Assembly: GCA_040510195.1 (NCBI GenBank)
Contig: JBEVJK010000107.1
Span: 26,283-90,282, forward strand
Length of the DNA stretch: 64,000 nt
Reading direction: 5' to 3'
Source of the DNA: JBEVJK01 sp040510195
GTDB lineage: Bacteria > Pseudomonadota > Alphaproteobacteria > Rhizobiales > Rhizobiaceae
The translations under genes and the position numbers were made by a program. The notes under the pieces were generated by a model. That model ran no database searches. It was not told where the DNA came from and worked only from the letters and a program-made list of their open reading frames with translations. This document shows positions 42,744 through 51,442 of this stretch, piece by piece. How positions within the stretch are numbered: the first letter of the stretch is position 1; each line of letters starts with the position of its first letter.

Positions 42744-44048
42744 TCATTCAGCAGCCTCCAGTGCCGGTTCGGCCCGGTGGCCATTGCGCGTGAACTCCTC
42801 GATCCGACGCTCGATTTCGGGGCGAAAGTGTCGGATGAGGCCTTGGATCGGCCAGGCGGCGGCGTCGCCCAGCGCGCAGATGGTGTGACCTTCGACCTGC
42901 TTGGTCACGTCGAGCAGCATGTCGATCTCGCGCTTCTGGGCCTCGCCGCGCACCAGACGCTCCATGACACGCCACATCCAGCCAGTGCCTTCCCGGCAGG
43001 GCGTGCACTGGCCGCAGCTTTCATGCTTGTAGAAATAGGACAGCCGGGCAATCGCCTTCACGACGTCCGTCGACTTGTCCATGACGATCACTGCGGCGGT
43101 CCCGAGCCCTGACTTCAGGTCGCGCAGCGCGTCGAAATCCATCGGCACGTCGATGATCTGCTCGGCGGGCACCAGCGGCACCGAGGCGCCGCCGGGGATG
43201 ACCGCCAGCAGGTTGTCCCAGCCGCCGCGAATGCCGCCGCAATGGCGCTCGATCAGCTCCCTGAAGGGGATCGACATCGCCTCTTCGACCGTGCACGGGT
43301 TCTCGACATGGCCGGAAATGCAGAACAGCTTGGTTCCCACGTTGTTGGGCCGGCCGAAGGACGAGAACCAGGAGGCGCCGCGGCGCAGGATGGTGGGGGC
43401 GACGGCGATCGATTCAACGTTGTTGACCGTGGTCGGGCAGCCATAAAGCCCGACATTGGCCGGGAAAGGCGGCTTCAGCCGCGGTTGTCCCTTCTTGCCC
43501 TCCAGGCTTTCGAGAAGTGCCGTCTCCTCGCCGCAGATATAGGCGCCGGCGCCGTGATGGACGTAGATCTCGAAGTCGTAGCCGTTCTTGTTGCCGGCGC
43601 CGATCAGGCGGGCCTCGTAGGCCTCCTCGATCGCTCGCTCGAGGGCCTCCCGCTCGCGGATGAACTCGCCGCGGACGTAGATGTAGGCGGCCACCGCGCC
43701 CATGGCGAAGCCGGCCAGAAGACAGCCCTCCACCAGCGTATGCGGATCGTGGCGGAGGATTTCGCGGTCCTTGCAGGTGCCGGGCTCGGATTCGTCGGCA
43801 TTGACGACCAGGTAGGACGGACGGCCATCGCTCTGCTTCGGCATGAAGGACCATTTGAGGCCGGTCGGGAAGCCCGCCCCGCCGCGGCCGCGCAGGCCCG
43901 AGGCCTTCATCTCGTTGACGATCCAATCGCGCCCCTTGGCGATGATCCCGGCCGTGTCGTCCCAGGCGCCGCGGGCCATCGCGCCCTTCAGCGACTTGTC
44001 GAACATGCCGTAGAGGTTGGTGAAGATGCGATCCTTGTCCTGAAGCAT
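42744..44048 (-). CDS. nuoF: NADH-quinone oxidoreductase subunit F
   Basis: 434 residues. It oxidises NADH: the NADH site is GRGGAGFPTGLKW, the FMN-binding segment includes VVNADESEPGT and the [4Fe-4S] ligands lie in ESCGQCTPCREGTGW plus a later CALGDAA. Standard length. Its start shares one base with the nuoE stop (TGATG). Confidence 0.97.
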   Translation of the reverse strand: MLQDKDRIFTNLYGMFDKSLKGAMARGAWDDTAGIIAKGRDWIVNEMKASGLRGRGGAGFPTGLKWSFMPKQSDGRPSYLVVNADESEPGTCKDREILRHDPHTLVEGCLLAGFAMGAVAAYIYVRGEFIREREALERAIEEAYEARLIGAGNKNGYDFEIYVHHGAGAYICGEETALLESLEGKKGQPRLKPPFPANVGLYGCPTTVNNVESIAVAPTILRRGASWFSSFGRPNNVGTKLFCISGHVENPCTVEEAMSIPFRELIERHCGGIRGGWDNLLAVIPGGASVPLVPAEQIIDVPMDFDALRDLKSGLGTAAVIVMDKSTDVVKAIARLSYFYKHESCGQCTPCREGTGWMWRVMERLVRGEAQKREIDMLLDVTKQVEGHTICALGDAAAWPIQGLIRHFRPEIERRIEEFTRNGHRAEPALEAAE

Positions 44049-45073
44049 CAGCGTCCACCTCCCTCATCGGTCTTGGGCTTGCGGGTTCGCGGGCGCTTGC
44101 CATCCGGCCCGATCGGTTCGCCCTTCAACCTTTCGGGAGCCGCGAAGGCAACGTCGCCGGCCGCCGAAACCGGTCGCTTGCGCGGCTTGGCGGTCTTTTC
44201 CACCTGCGGGGCGGCTTGATCGGCTCGCTCTTTCGAATGCGCCGGAGGGGAAACGCTTACCTCCCCCTCGCCCGCCTGGCCCGCCTTGACCGGAGAGGGG
44301 GACTTCACCGCCGCGTTGGTCTCGGCCGCATCGGTCGTCGGCTTGGCCGCGCGCGACGGCGGCACGACGGCACCGTCCGCGGCTACCGACACCGCGGCAG
44401 ACGCTTGCGCCGCCCGAGCTTCCTCGCGCATCTCCCTGTCGCGCGTCGATTTGAGCACCGCCTTTTCCGATTTCAACGTCGTCAGGCCCGACTGCGGAGC
44501 GGAGAATATCCGGTCGACCTGCGGTCCCGTCGGCACCGCGGGCCCGTCGCCGGCCGCGAAGGCGTCGATGATCTCGGCGAGACGTTCGGGGGTGAGATCC
44601 TCGTAGGTGTCTTTGAAGATCATCACCATCGGGGCGTTCACGCAGGCGCCGAGGCACTCGACCTCCTCCCAGGAAAGCGTGCCCTCGGCGTTGGTGTGGA
44701 ACTGGTCGTGATGGATCCTCGACCGGCAGACCTCGATCAGCGCCTCGGACCCGCGCAGCATGCAGGGCGTCGTGCCACAGACCTGGACATGGGCGCGCGT
44801 ACCGACCGGCTTCAACTGGAATTGCGTGTAGAAGGTCGCGACCTCCAGGACCCGGATCAGCGGCATGTCGAGCATGTGGCCGACATGCTCTATCGCTGCC
44901 CTGGTGACCCAGCCTTCCTGCTCCTGCGCCCGCATGAGAAGCAGGATGACGGCCGACTGCTCGCGGCCCTTCGGATAGTTCTTCAGCGTCTCCTCGGCCC
45001 ATCGCGCGTTCGCCGCCGTGAAGGCGAAGCTGGCTGGCTGGAGAGCTGGCTCTGCGAGACGGCGGACGGACAT
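44048..45073 (-). CDS. nuoE: NADH-quinone oxidoreductase subunit E with long C-terminal extension
   Basis: 341 residues. The thioredoxin-like [2Fe-2S] domain spans about 20-175 with cysteines C99, C104, C140 and C144 (CGTTPC and CLGAC). The remaining ~150 residues are low-complexity, rich in Ala, Pro, Lys and Ser, and probably disordered. In relatives this extension often ends with a helix-hairpin-helix; here that domain is a separate gene further down the operon, so a split or relocation is likely. It passes electrons from FMN towards the cluster chain. Confidence 0.93.
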   Translation of the reverse strand: MSVRRLAEPALQPASFAFTAANARWAEETLKNYPKGREQSAVILLLMRAQEQEGWVTRAAIEHVGHMLDMPLIRVLEVATFYTQFQLKPVGTRAHVQVCGTTPCMLRGSEALIEVCRSRIHHDQFHTNAEGTLSWEEVECLGACVNAPMVMIFKDTYEDLTPERLAEIIDAFAAGDGPAVPTGPQVDRIFSAPQSGLTTLKSEKAVLKSTRDREMREEARAAQASAAVSVAADGAVVPPSRAAKPTTDAAETNAAVKSPSPVKAGQAGEGEVSVSPPAHSKERADQAAPQVEKTAKPRKRPVSAAGDVAFAAPERLKGEPIGPDGKRPRTRKPKTDEGGGR

Positions 45074-46264
45074 TTAGCGGTCGACCTCACCAAACACGAT
45101 GTCGAGGGAGCCGAGAACGGCCGAGATGTCGGCCAGCATGTGGCCGCGACACAGGAAATCCATCGCCTGGAGATGGGCAAAGCCGGGCGCGCGAAGCTTG
45201 CAGCGATAGGGCTTGTTCGTGCCGTCGGACACCAGATAGACGCCGAACTCGCCCTTGGGAGCCTCGACGGCTGCATAGACCTCCCCGGGCGGCACCCGGT
45301 AGCCCTCGGTGTAGAGCTTGAAGTGGTGGATCAGCGCCTCCATCGACCGCTTCATGGCAGGTCGCTTCGGCGGGACGATCTTGCCGTCCTCGTTCGACAC
45401 CGGGCCGACGCGGTCGCTGCCCAGCAGGCGGTCGACGCATTGGCGCATGATGGCGGCGGACTGGCGCATCTCCTCCATGCGGATCACCTGGCGGTCGTAA
45501 TTGTCGCCGTTCTTGCCGACCGGGATGTCGAAGTCCATCTCGTCATAGCATTCGTAAGGCTGCGACTTGCGCAGGTCCCAGGCCGCGCCCGAGCCGCGCA
45601 CCATGACCCCGGAGAAGCCCCACGCCCAGGCGTCCGCGAGCGACACATAGCCGATGTCGACGTTGCGCTGCTTGAAGATGCGGTTCTCGATGAACAGCTC
45701 CCAGAGATCGTCGACAGTTTTCAGGAAGGGGTCGATCCACTTGCCGATGTCCTCGACCAGGCGGTCGGGCAGGTCCTGGTGGACGCCGCCAGGGCGGAAA
45801 TAGGCGGCGTGCATGCGAGCCCCGGACGCCCGCTCGTAGAAGACCATCAGCTTCTCGCGCTCTTCGAAGCCCCAGAGAGGCGGGGTCAGCGCGCCCACGT
45901 CCATGGCCTGGGTGGTGACGTTGAGCAGATGCGACAGGATGCGGCCGATTTCGGAGTAGAGCACGCGGATCAGCTGGCCGCGCTTCGGTACGGAAAGGCC
46001 GAGCAGCCGCTCGACGGCGAGCGCGAAGGCATGCTCCTGGTTCATCGGCGCGACATAGTCCAGGCGGTCGAAATAGGGCACCGCCTGCAGGTAGGTCTTG
46101 GCCTCGATCAGCTTTTCGGTGCCACGGTGCAGAAGCCCGATATGGGGGTCGACACGGTCGACAACCTCGCCGTCGAGCTCCAGGACCAGCCGCAGAACGC
46201 CGTGCGCCGCAGGGTGCTGCGGGCCGAAATTGATGTTGAAGTTGCGGACTTGGGTCTCGGCCAT
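45074..46264 (-). CDS. nuoD: NADH-quinone oxidoreductase subunit D
   Basis: 396 residues. The 49-kDa quinone-site subunit: GPQHPAAHGVLRLVLELDGE at the start, and the conserved MRGSGAAWDLRK and C-terminal SDGTNKPYRCKLRAPGF. Two bases separate it from nuoC and its stop abuts nuoE. Separate from nuoC, as usual in alphaproteobacteria. Confidence 0.97.
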   Translation of the reverse strand: MAETQVRNFNINFGPQHPAAHGVLRLVLELDGEVVDRVDPHIGLLHRGTEKLIEAKTYLQAVPYFDRLDYVAPMNQEHAFALAVERLLGLSVPKRGQLIRVLYSEIGRILSHLLNVTTQAMDVGALTPPLWGFEEREKLMVFYERASGARMHAAYFRPGGVHQDLPDRLVEDIGKWIDPFLKTVDDLWELFIENRIFKQRNVDIGYVSLADAWAWGFSGVMVRGSGAAWDLRKSQPYECYDEMDFDIPVGKNGDNYDRQVIRMEEMRQSAAIMRQCVDRLLGSDRVGPVSNEDGKIVPPKRPAMKRSMEALIHHFKLYTEGYRVPPGEVYAAVEAPKGEFGVYLVSDGTNKPYRCKLRAPGFAHLQAMDFLCRGHMLADISAVLGSLDIVFGEVDR

Positions 46265-46266
46265 GT

Positions 46267-46869
46267 CTACTGCTTCGCCTTTTCGTCGCCCGGCAAGACG
46301 TAGTCGGTGCCTTCCCAGGGCGACAGGAAATCGAAATCTCGGAACTCCTGCTTGAGCTCCACCGGCTCGTAGACGACCCGCTTCATCTCGTCGTCGTAAC
46401 GCACCTCGACGAAGCCGGTGAGCGGGAAGTCCTTGCGCAGCGGATGGCCCTCGAAGCCGTAGTCGGTGAGCAGCCGCCTGAGGTCCGGATGGCCGGAGAA
46501 CAGGATGCCGAAGAGGTCATAGGCCTCGCGCTCGAACCAATCGGCACCAGGATAGACGCCGGTGACGGACGGAACCGGCGTGGCCTCGTCGGTCGATACC
46601 TTGACCCGGATGCGCCGGTTCTGGCGCGGGGAGAGCAGGTGATAGACCACGTCGAAGCGGCGGGGGCGGGCCGGATAGTCGGCGCCCGAAATGTCGATGA
46701 AGGACACGAACTGGCATTCGGGATCGTCGCGCAGCAGGCTGAGCGTGGCCACGATGTCGCTGGGCTCGACGACGATGGTCAGCTCGCCGAAGGCGATGGT
46801 GCTGGTCTGAACCCGGCCGCCAAGCTTGCCCGCCACGCCTGCGGCGAAATCGTCGAGTGACTGGGTCAT
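46267..46869 (-). CDS. nuoC: NADH-quinone oxidoreductase subunit C
   Basis: 200 residues. The 30-kDa subunit signature WFEREAYDLFGILFSGHPDLRRLLTDYGFEGHPLRKD is present in full. The ATG at 46869 gives MTQSLDDFAAGV. 82 bases from nuoB. Confidence 0.96.
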   Translation of the reverse strand: MTQSLDDFAAGVAGKLGGRVQTSTIAFGELTIVVEPSDIVATLSLLRDDPECQFVSFIDISGADYPARPRRFDVVYHLLSPRQNRRIRVKVSTDEATPVPSVTGVYPGADWFEREAYDLFGILFSGHPDLRRLLTDYGFEGHPLRKDFPLTGFVEVRYDDEMKRVVYEPVELKQEFRDFDFLSPWEGTDYVLPGDEKAKQ

Positions 46870-46951
46870 CGAGCGGTCCAAGGGTCCTTGCGGGGCGCTC
46901 CAGCGACGCTTGCGCGACGCAAGAGAGGCCATGACTTCAGATCGGGCATGC

Positions 46952-47533
46952 TCACCGTTCGATCGTGCCCGTCCGGCGGATCTTCTTCTGCAGGAGAAGA
47001 ATACCGTAGAGCAGCGCTTCGGCGGTCGGGGGGCAGCCCGGCACGTAGATGTCGACCGGCACGACGCGGTCGCAGCCGCGCACCACCGAATAGGAATAGT
47101 GATAGTAGCCGCCGCCATTGGCGCAGGAGCCCATGGAGATGACGTAGCGCGGCTCCGGCATCTGGTCGTAGACCTTGCGCAACGCGGGCGCCATCTTGTT
47201 GGTGAGGGTGCCGGCGACGATCATCACGTCGGACTGGCGCGGCGACGCGCGCGGCGCGATCCCGAAGCGCTCGGCATCGTAGCGCGGCATCGAGACGTGC
47301 ATCATCTCGACCGCGCAGCAGGCGAGCCCGAACGTCATCCACATCAGCGAGCCGGTTCGCGCCCAGGTGATCAGGGCTTCCGACGAGGTGACGAGGAAGC
47401 CCTTGTCGGACAGCTCGTCGCTGATGCCCGAGAAAAACGCGTCGTCACCGCCCAGCGGCTTGCCGGTCGCCGGGTCGATGACGCCCTTGGGCCGAGGCGC
47501 CAGGATGGTCGAGGAACCGTCGTTCAATCCCAT
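46952..47533 (-). CDS. nuoB: NADH-quinone oxidoreductase subunit B
   Basis: 193 residues. It carries cluster N2 with the tandem cysteines in FGLACCAVEMMH, and MGSCANGGGYY and YVPGCPPTAEALLYGI. The start at 47533 lies inside the end of nuoA, an overlap of ten bases. Confidence 0.97.
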   Translation of the reverse strand: MGLNDGSSTILAPRPKGVIDPATGKPLGGDDAFFSGISDELSDKGFLVTSSEALITWARTGSLMWMTFGLACCAVEMMHVSMPRYDAERFGIAPRASPRQSDVMIVAGTLTNKMAPALRKVYDQMPEPRYVISMGSCANGGGYYHYSYSVVRGCDRVVPVDIYVPGCPPTAEALLYGILLLQKKIRRTGTIER

Positions 47534-47889
47534 TCTAGCGCTCCCTTCCTCCATTCATAGATGAAGCCGATGGTGAGGACGGCCAGAAAAATCATCATCG
47601 ACCAGAAGCCGAACCAGCCGATGGCACCGAAGGAAACCGCCCACGGGAAAAGGAACGCCACTTCGAGGTCGAAGATGATGAACAGGATGGAGACCAGGTA
47701 GAAGCGGATGTCGAACTTCATCCGGGCGTCGTCGAACGCGTTGAAGCCGCACTCATAGGCCGAGAGCTTCTCCGGGTCGGGGCTGCGATAGGCGATCAGG
47801 AAAGGCGCCACCACCAGCGCCACGCCGACCGCCAGGGCGACGGCAATGAAGATGACGACGGGAAGATAGGAGGACAGAAGCGCGTTCAT
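47524..47889 (-). CDS. nuoA: NADH-quinone oxidoreductase subunit A
   Basis: 121 residues with three membrane helices. Diagnostic are SAYECGFNAFDDARMKFDIRF and ILFIIFDLEVAFLFPWAV. First gene of the operon. The ATG at 47889 matches the family N-terminus MNALLSSYLP. Confidence 0.96.
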   Translation of the reverse strand: MNALLSSYLPVVIFIAVALAVGVALVVAPFLIAYRSPDPEKLSAYECGFNAFDDARMKFDIRFYLVSILFIIFDLEVAFLFPWAVSFGAIGWFGFWSMMIFLAVLTIGFIYEWRKGALEWD

Positions 47890-47923
47890 AGCCCGATATT
47901 CCCTGCGCGGTCGGCCGCGCTCC

Positions 47924-47951
47924 ACTATAGCATCCAACCGGACCTACGGAA
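47924..47951 (-). promoter_or_regulatory. Probable nuo operon promoter
   Basis: Reading the reverse strand, a TATAGT -10 element (47924-47929) is preceded after 16 bases by TTCCGT (47946-47951). The predicted leader to nuoA is about 30 bases. Confidence 0.5.
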
Positions 47952-48135
47952 CCGCGCGGCAGGGCTGGCGCCCGAGACGCCGCGGGAGCGGTTTTGCTGC
48001 AGCGCGGCGAGGGTTAGCGCAGCGAGGATGAGGACGCAAGTGCAAGCACGTCGCAGCCGCCCCAAAAGTGGCCGGCGGCGGGCCGCCGTGGCCGCTTGTC
48101 CGTCCCGCAGGCCAAGGAGAAGCGCGCCGCACGCT

Positions 48136-48150
48136 ACAACATATGGTTGT
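48136..48150. promoter_or_regulatory. Inverted repeat ACAAC-N5-GTTGT upstream of the luxR-type gene
   Basis: The 15-mer ACAACATATGGTTGT has perfect 5-base arms and lies 110 bases upstream of the LuxR-type start. It could be an operator, but there is no consensus to name a regulator. Confidence 0.3.
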
Positions 48151-48260
48151 CCAAAATGCGGAATTCGTGTACGGTCCGGTCCTTCATTCTCAGCCATGCG
48201 GGGGTGCGCCTGCAAAACGCCGGCGCATGCTCCAGATGTTTTTCGAAACGGTGGATTACG

Positions 48261-48980
48261 ATGATCGATTCCGACGTTTTTGCATTCGTCGAGCGATGTG
48301 CCTCATATAGCGCGCGACAGCCCCTCCTGGACGATCTCCTCGCAATTGCGCGGCAGTTCGGCTTCTTGCATCTAATCGTGACAGGCGTGCCGGTGGGCGG
48401 CCTGAAGCTGAAGCCGATGGTCGCCCTGAACGGCTGGCCCGAGGGGTGGTTCGCGCGCTACATCGAGCGGGACTACGCCAAGACGGACGGCGTCAGCCTG
48501 TTCTGCGCCACGTCGCACCGGCCTTTTTATTGGAAGGAAGTGCCGGATCGGCTGTCGGGCACCCTCGGCTCGTTGCTGATCGCGGGCGAGGCGGCCGAAT
48601 TCGGCATCCGAAGCGGCTTCGCGGTGCCCTTCCTCAGCTTCCATCACTGGCAGTCGGTGGCGTCCTTCGCCTCGCCTGCCCGCGACTGCAGCTTGTCGGA
48701 GCGCGAGCGGGTCCAGTTGGTCACGATCGCCACATTTGCAGGAGCCGCCATCGAAACGGTTGGTGCTCCTGCTCCGGAAAAGAGCCCGCTTTCGGCCCGC
48801 GAGACCGAAGTTCTCGCCTGGCTGGCGAACGGCAAGACATCCTGGGAGGTGGGCGAGATCCTCGGGATCGCCGAAATCACCGTCAAGAAGCACGCGCGCA
48901 CGATCCGAGAGCGGCTTGGCGTGGCAACGACCGTTCAGGCGGTTGTCGAAGCAATGCGCCGGAGGATCATCGCCCTCTAA
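48261..48980 (+). CDS. LuxR-family quorum-sensing regulator
   Basis: 239 residues. The N-terminal autoinducer-binding domain keeps most TraR/LuxR landmark residues: W63, Y67, D76, W91 and G119. The usual Pro after the aspartate (DPV) is Gly here (TDGV). The C-terminal LuxR helix-turn-helix is LSARETEVLAWLANGKTSWEVGEILGI..TVKKH. GGTGGA is five bases before the ATG. The paired LuxI-type gene follows 75 bases downstream on the same strand, so the receptor and signal are probably matched. It likely activates that gene and others when acyl-homoserine lactone accumulates. Confidence 0.9.
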   Translation: MIDSDVFAFVERCASYSARQPLLDDLLAIARQFGFLHLIVTGVPVGGLKLKPMVALNGWPEGWFARYIERDYAKTDGVSLFCATSHRPFYWKEVPDRLSGTLGSLLIAGEAAEFGIRSGFAVPFLSFHHWQSVASFASPARDCSLSERERVQLVTIATFAGAAIETVGAPAPEKSPLSARETEVLAWLANGKTSWEVGEILGIAEITVKKHARTIRERLGVATTVQAVVEAMRRRIIAL

Positions 48981-49055
48981 AGCAAGTATCCGATTGGACA
49001 CCTGACAGCTTCGGCCGGATATCGAATAAGTCCGCCTCCAATTGGGGGTGGACTG

Positions 49056-49700
49056 ATGATCGAGGCCCATGTCGTCGATGCTAAAAACCTACATCTTTAC
49101 GAACCGGAGTTCGACCAATTTCTTCGTCTCAGGCACGACTACTTCGTGGATCGAAAGGGATGGCGCCCGCCCGCTCCCGATGGGCGCGAGTGGGACCAAT
49201 TCGATACGGCCCATGCGACCTATCTGCTGGGGATCGAGGACGGTCGCGTCGTAACCTCCTGCCGAATGATTCCCACCAACGTGCCGCACCTCGTATCGGA
49301 AGTGTTCCCCGACATGTGCGAGCAGGAAGGCGTGCCCCGGCGGCCCGATTGGGCGGAATGGACCCGAACCTTCGTGGTGTCGGAGCACCAGGGTCTCGGC
49401 CGACGCGGTCGGCTCACGCAAATCTGCTGCGCGGTGATGGAGTATGCGGTTGAGGAGGGTCTAAGGGCGGTCGGCGGCATCCAGGAGCTTTACTTCCTGG
49501 CACAGCACCGGATGCTGCGATGGAAGGTGCGACCCCTGGGGCTGGCACGCGAAGTGAACGGCGAATGGTGTATCGTCGCTTTTATCGAGGTCAGCGGCGA
49601 GGCCCTGGCAAGTGCCCGACGCGTGCTGGGTATTTCCCATTCGCTGCTGGTGCGGCGTGGCGAGCCCGCTCCCTTTCTCAGAACGGAGCTCCGCGCCTGA
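49056..49700 (+). CDS. Acyl-homoserine-lactone synthase (LuxI/TraI type)
   Basis: 214 residues. It makes an AHL signal from S-adenosylmethionine and an acyl-ACP. Invariant residues can be aligned: R26 and F30 in LRHDYF, W36, D47 and D50 in EWDQFD, R70 in SCRMIPT, E101 and R104 in EWTRTFV. GGGTGG precedes the ATG. The acyl chain cannot be read from sequence. It is adjacent to a LuxR gene and to a disrupted ORF. Confidence 0.93.
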   Translation: MIEAHVVDAKNLHLYEPEFDQFLRLRHDYFVDRKGWRPPAPDGREWDQFDTAHATYLLGIEDGRVVTSCRMIPTNVPHLVSEVFPDMCEQEGVPRRPDWAEWTRTFVVSEHQGLGRRGRLTQICCAVMEYAVEEGLRAVGGIQELYFLAQHRMLRWKVRPLGLAREVNGEWCIVAFIEVSGEALASARRVLGISHSLLVRRGEPAPFLRTELRA

Positions 49701-49809
49701 TGCGATTTTGGCGGGCGGTGCTCGCGGACGCGACGGACAAGGTCAAGCAACAGATGAACATCGATGGCGGGAGCGCCTTCTGCCATCGAGAACGCTGCGA
49801 TGAGATGCG

Positions 49810-50270
49810 ATGCGTAAGAAGACTTCAGTGCTCCTGACGATGAGTTCCTTCGAGATCGGATTCGATACCAGGTTTGGGGCCGCGGACGACCTGGCCATGA
49901 TCAATGCCCTCCTGGCCCGCCACAACAATCCCCCCTTGGCCGAGATGACTTGGCACATGCAGCGTTGCAGGCGTCCCCAGACATTCACATTCGGAGGCGG
50001 ATATTGCGGATTTCCGGCCGACGAATTCGTCGTGCTGGTCGAGAATTTCGAATGGCTCTATCCGCAGAACGTGGTGCTCGTCCTGCAACCCGGATCGGGA
50101 AGCGTGATGACCCGTGTGTGGCGTCCTACCGCGACGATCCACCATTTCCCAAGCAGCAAGCCAAGGCTTTCCACGCCCCAGGAACGGACCCCCAGCTGAT
50201 CGAAGACATTTTCGGCAAACTGCGAGCGACAGTGCTGGACGTGACAGATGTCGCCTGTCGACCGGTCTAG
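49810..50270 (+). pseudogene. Frame-broken hypothetical gene downstream of the AHL synthase
   Basis: One frame gives a protein-like N-terminal part (MSSFEIGFDTRFGAADDLAM to NVVLVLQPGSGS) that runs into a non-protein-like end and a stop at 50199. The overlapping frame one base back continues, from about 50100, with a good C-terminus (YRDDPPFPKQQAKAFHAPG and PQLIEDIFGKLRATVLDVTD) ending at 50270. The two would join near 50095-50105 to make ~150 residues. I read this as one gene with a one-base shift, either a mutation or a sequencing error. No family recognised. It may be co-transcribed with the quorum-sensing genes. Confidence 0.5.
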
Positions 50271-50422
50271 GACATGGCATGCCACTGCGCGGCGCGCGGC
50301 GGACATCCCTGCCCTCCCCAGCCGCCTCGCCGGCGGCTCGAGACCGATCGAACGCATCTTCATGATCTCGACACTTTGCGGTGCCGCCCCATCCGACGAC
50401 CCAGCCGGGACGCGCCGCTGAC

Positions 50423-51442
50423 ATGTCCGCGCTCGCTCACTCCGCTGCTCACGGCGCCGCCCTCAAGGGTCCCGGCAGGCCATGGGCCGAAGCGTGCGAG
50501 GGTCATTCGGCCCGGAGCTTCCTGGACGGGGTCGACTGGCAGATGGAGACCAGCGACGGGCTCTCGCCGGCGCCGCTGCCGGCGGTAGGCTGCCTCGGCT
50601 TCTGGATCGAACGCCAGCCGAGCCTGCAAGGGCAGACGCGGCCCGTGCCGGGCCGCCACGCGCTGTTCATCATCGACCGCGGCTCTCTGGAGCTCGACCA
50701 GGGCCTCACGGCGACTGCCAAGCGCTCGGCATCCCACCCGGCCTGCCTTGCCGTCGACCTTTCCCTTGCGCGGACGGTGAAGGTCGAGGCGCGGGCCCGC
50801 TGTCTCGTCATGAGCCTGCCCAGCGAGGCGCTGCGGCGGCAATCGTCGGCCCTGCTTTCGCCTGCCCCGCGCGGCCGCTCGCTGCCCTGGGCGGGGCCGA
50901 GCCCGATGGCCGTGAAGGCGGCGATCGAGGCAATGACGCCGCTGGCGCGGGAGCGCAATGGCGAGACGGCCGCGTCGCTGATCGACGAGCTGATGGCGGC
51001 GTGGTTGTCGGCGCATGTGCCGGGCATCGCCTCCTTGTCGGAGGCGCTCGGCAACCGCTACGTGCGCCGGGCGGTCGAATTCGCCGGCAACAACCTGCAC
51101 GCCCGTATCTCGGCCCGCGACCTCGCCGAGGCGGCGCGATGCAGCCTGCGCAACCTGCATCTGTCTTTCAGCAAGCACCTCGACACGACCCCGACAGCCT
51201 ATCTCCGCGGCTTGCGGTTCGACCGGTCCCATGCCCTGCTGCGCAGCGGTACCTATCGCCGCGTCGCCGACGTGGCGTCCAGCCTGGGCTTCACCTGCCT
51301 GGGACGCTTTGCGGCGGAGTACAGGGAGCGCTTCGGCGAGCATCCGTCGACGACGCTACGCTCGGCCCTGGACGCGGCCGCGGACGAGATGGCCGAGCTC
51401 GACGCCGAAGACTTCGCCCGACCGGACGAGGCCGCCTCCTAG
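50423..51442 (+). CDS. AraC-family transcriptional regulator
   Basis: 339 residues. The C-terminal ~100 residues are an AraC/XylS double helix-turn-helix: NLHARISARDLAEAARCSLR, LHLSFSKHLDTTPTAYL-RGLRFDRSH, and the second helix in VADVASSLGFTCLGRFAAEYRERFGEHPS. The N-terminal ~220 residues resemble the AraC-binding-domain-like (cupin-like) group with FIIDRGSLELDQGL. Two starts are possible (50423 ATG and 50381 GTG); neither has a clear ribosome-binding site. It lies just upstream of the giant gene, for which it is a candidate regulator. Confidence 0.85.
   Translation: MSALAHSAAHGAALKGPGRPWAEACEGHSARSFLDGVDWQMETSDGLSPAPLPAVGCLGFWIERQPSLQGQTRPVPGRHALFIIDRGSLELDQGLTATAKRSASHPACLAVDLSLARTVKVEARARCLVMSLPSEALRRQSSALLSPAPRGRSLPWAGPSPMAVKAAIEAMTPLARERNGETAASLIDELMAAWLSAHVPGIASLSEALGNRYVRRAVEFAGNNLHARISARDLAEAARCSLRNLHLSFSKHLDTTPTAYLRGLRFDRSHALLRSGTYRRVADVASSLGFTCLGRFAAEYRERFGEHPSTTLRSALDAAADEMAELDAEDFARPDEAAS

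Larger units (their letters stand above)
47890..48260. other. Divergent promoter region between nuoA and the luxR-type gene
   Basis: These 371 bases have no gene. They hold the promoter of the nuo operon near 47924-47951 and an inverted repeat at 48136-48150 upstream of the LuxR-type gene. Confidence 0.5.

Noticed and set aside
49000..49019. A lux box between the LuxR and LuxI genes
   Set aside because: Only the left half (ACCTG) fits; the right half is a poor match. It is kept as a remark, not as a feature.
49810..50270. A programmed frameshift like that of the symbiosis-island excision activator
   Set aside because: No slippery sequence is visible, and the products do not resemble that activator. 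A mutation or sequencing error is simpler.
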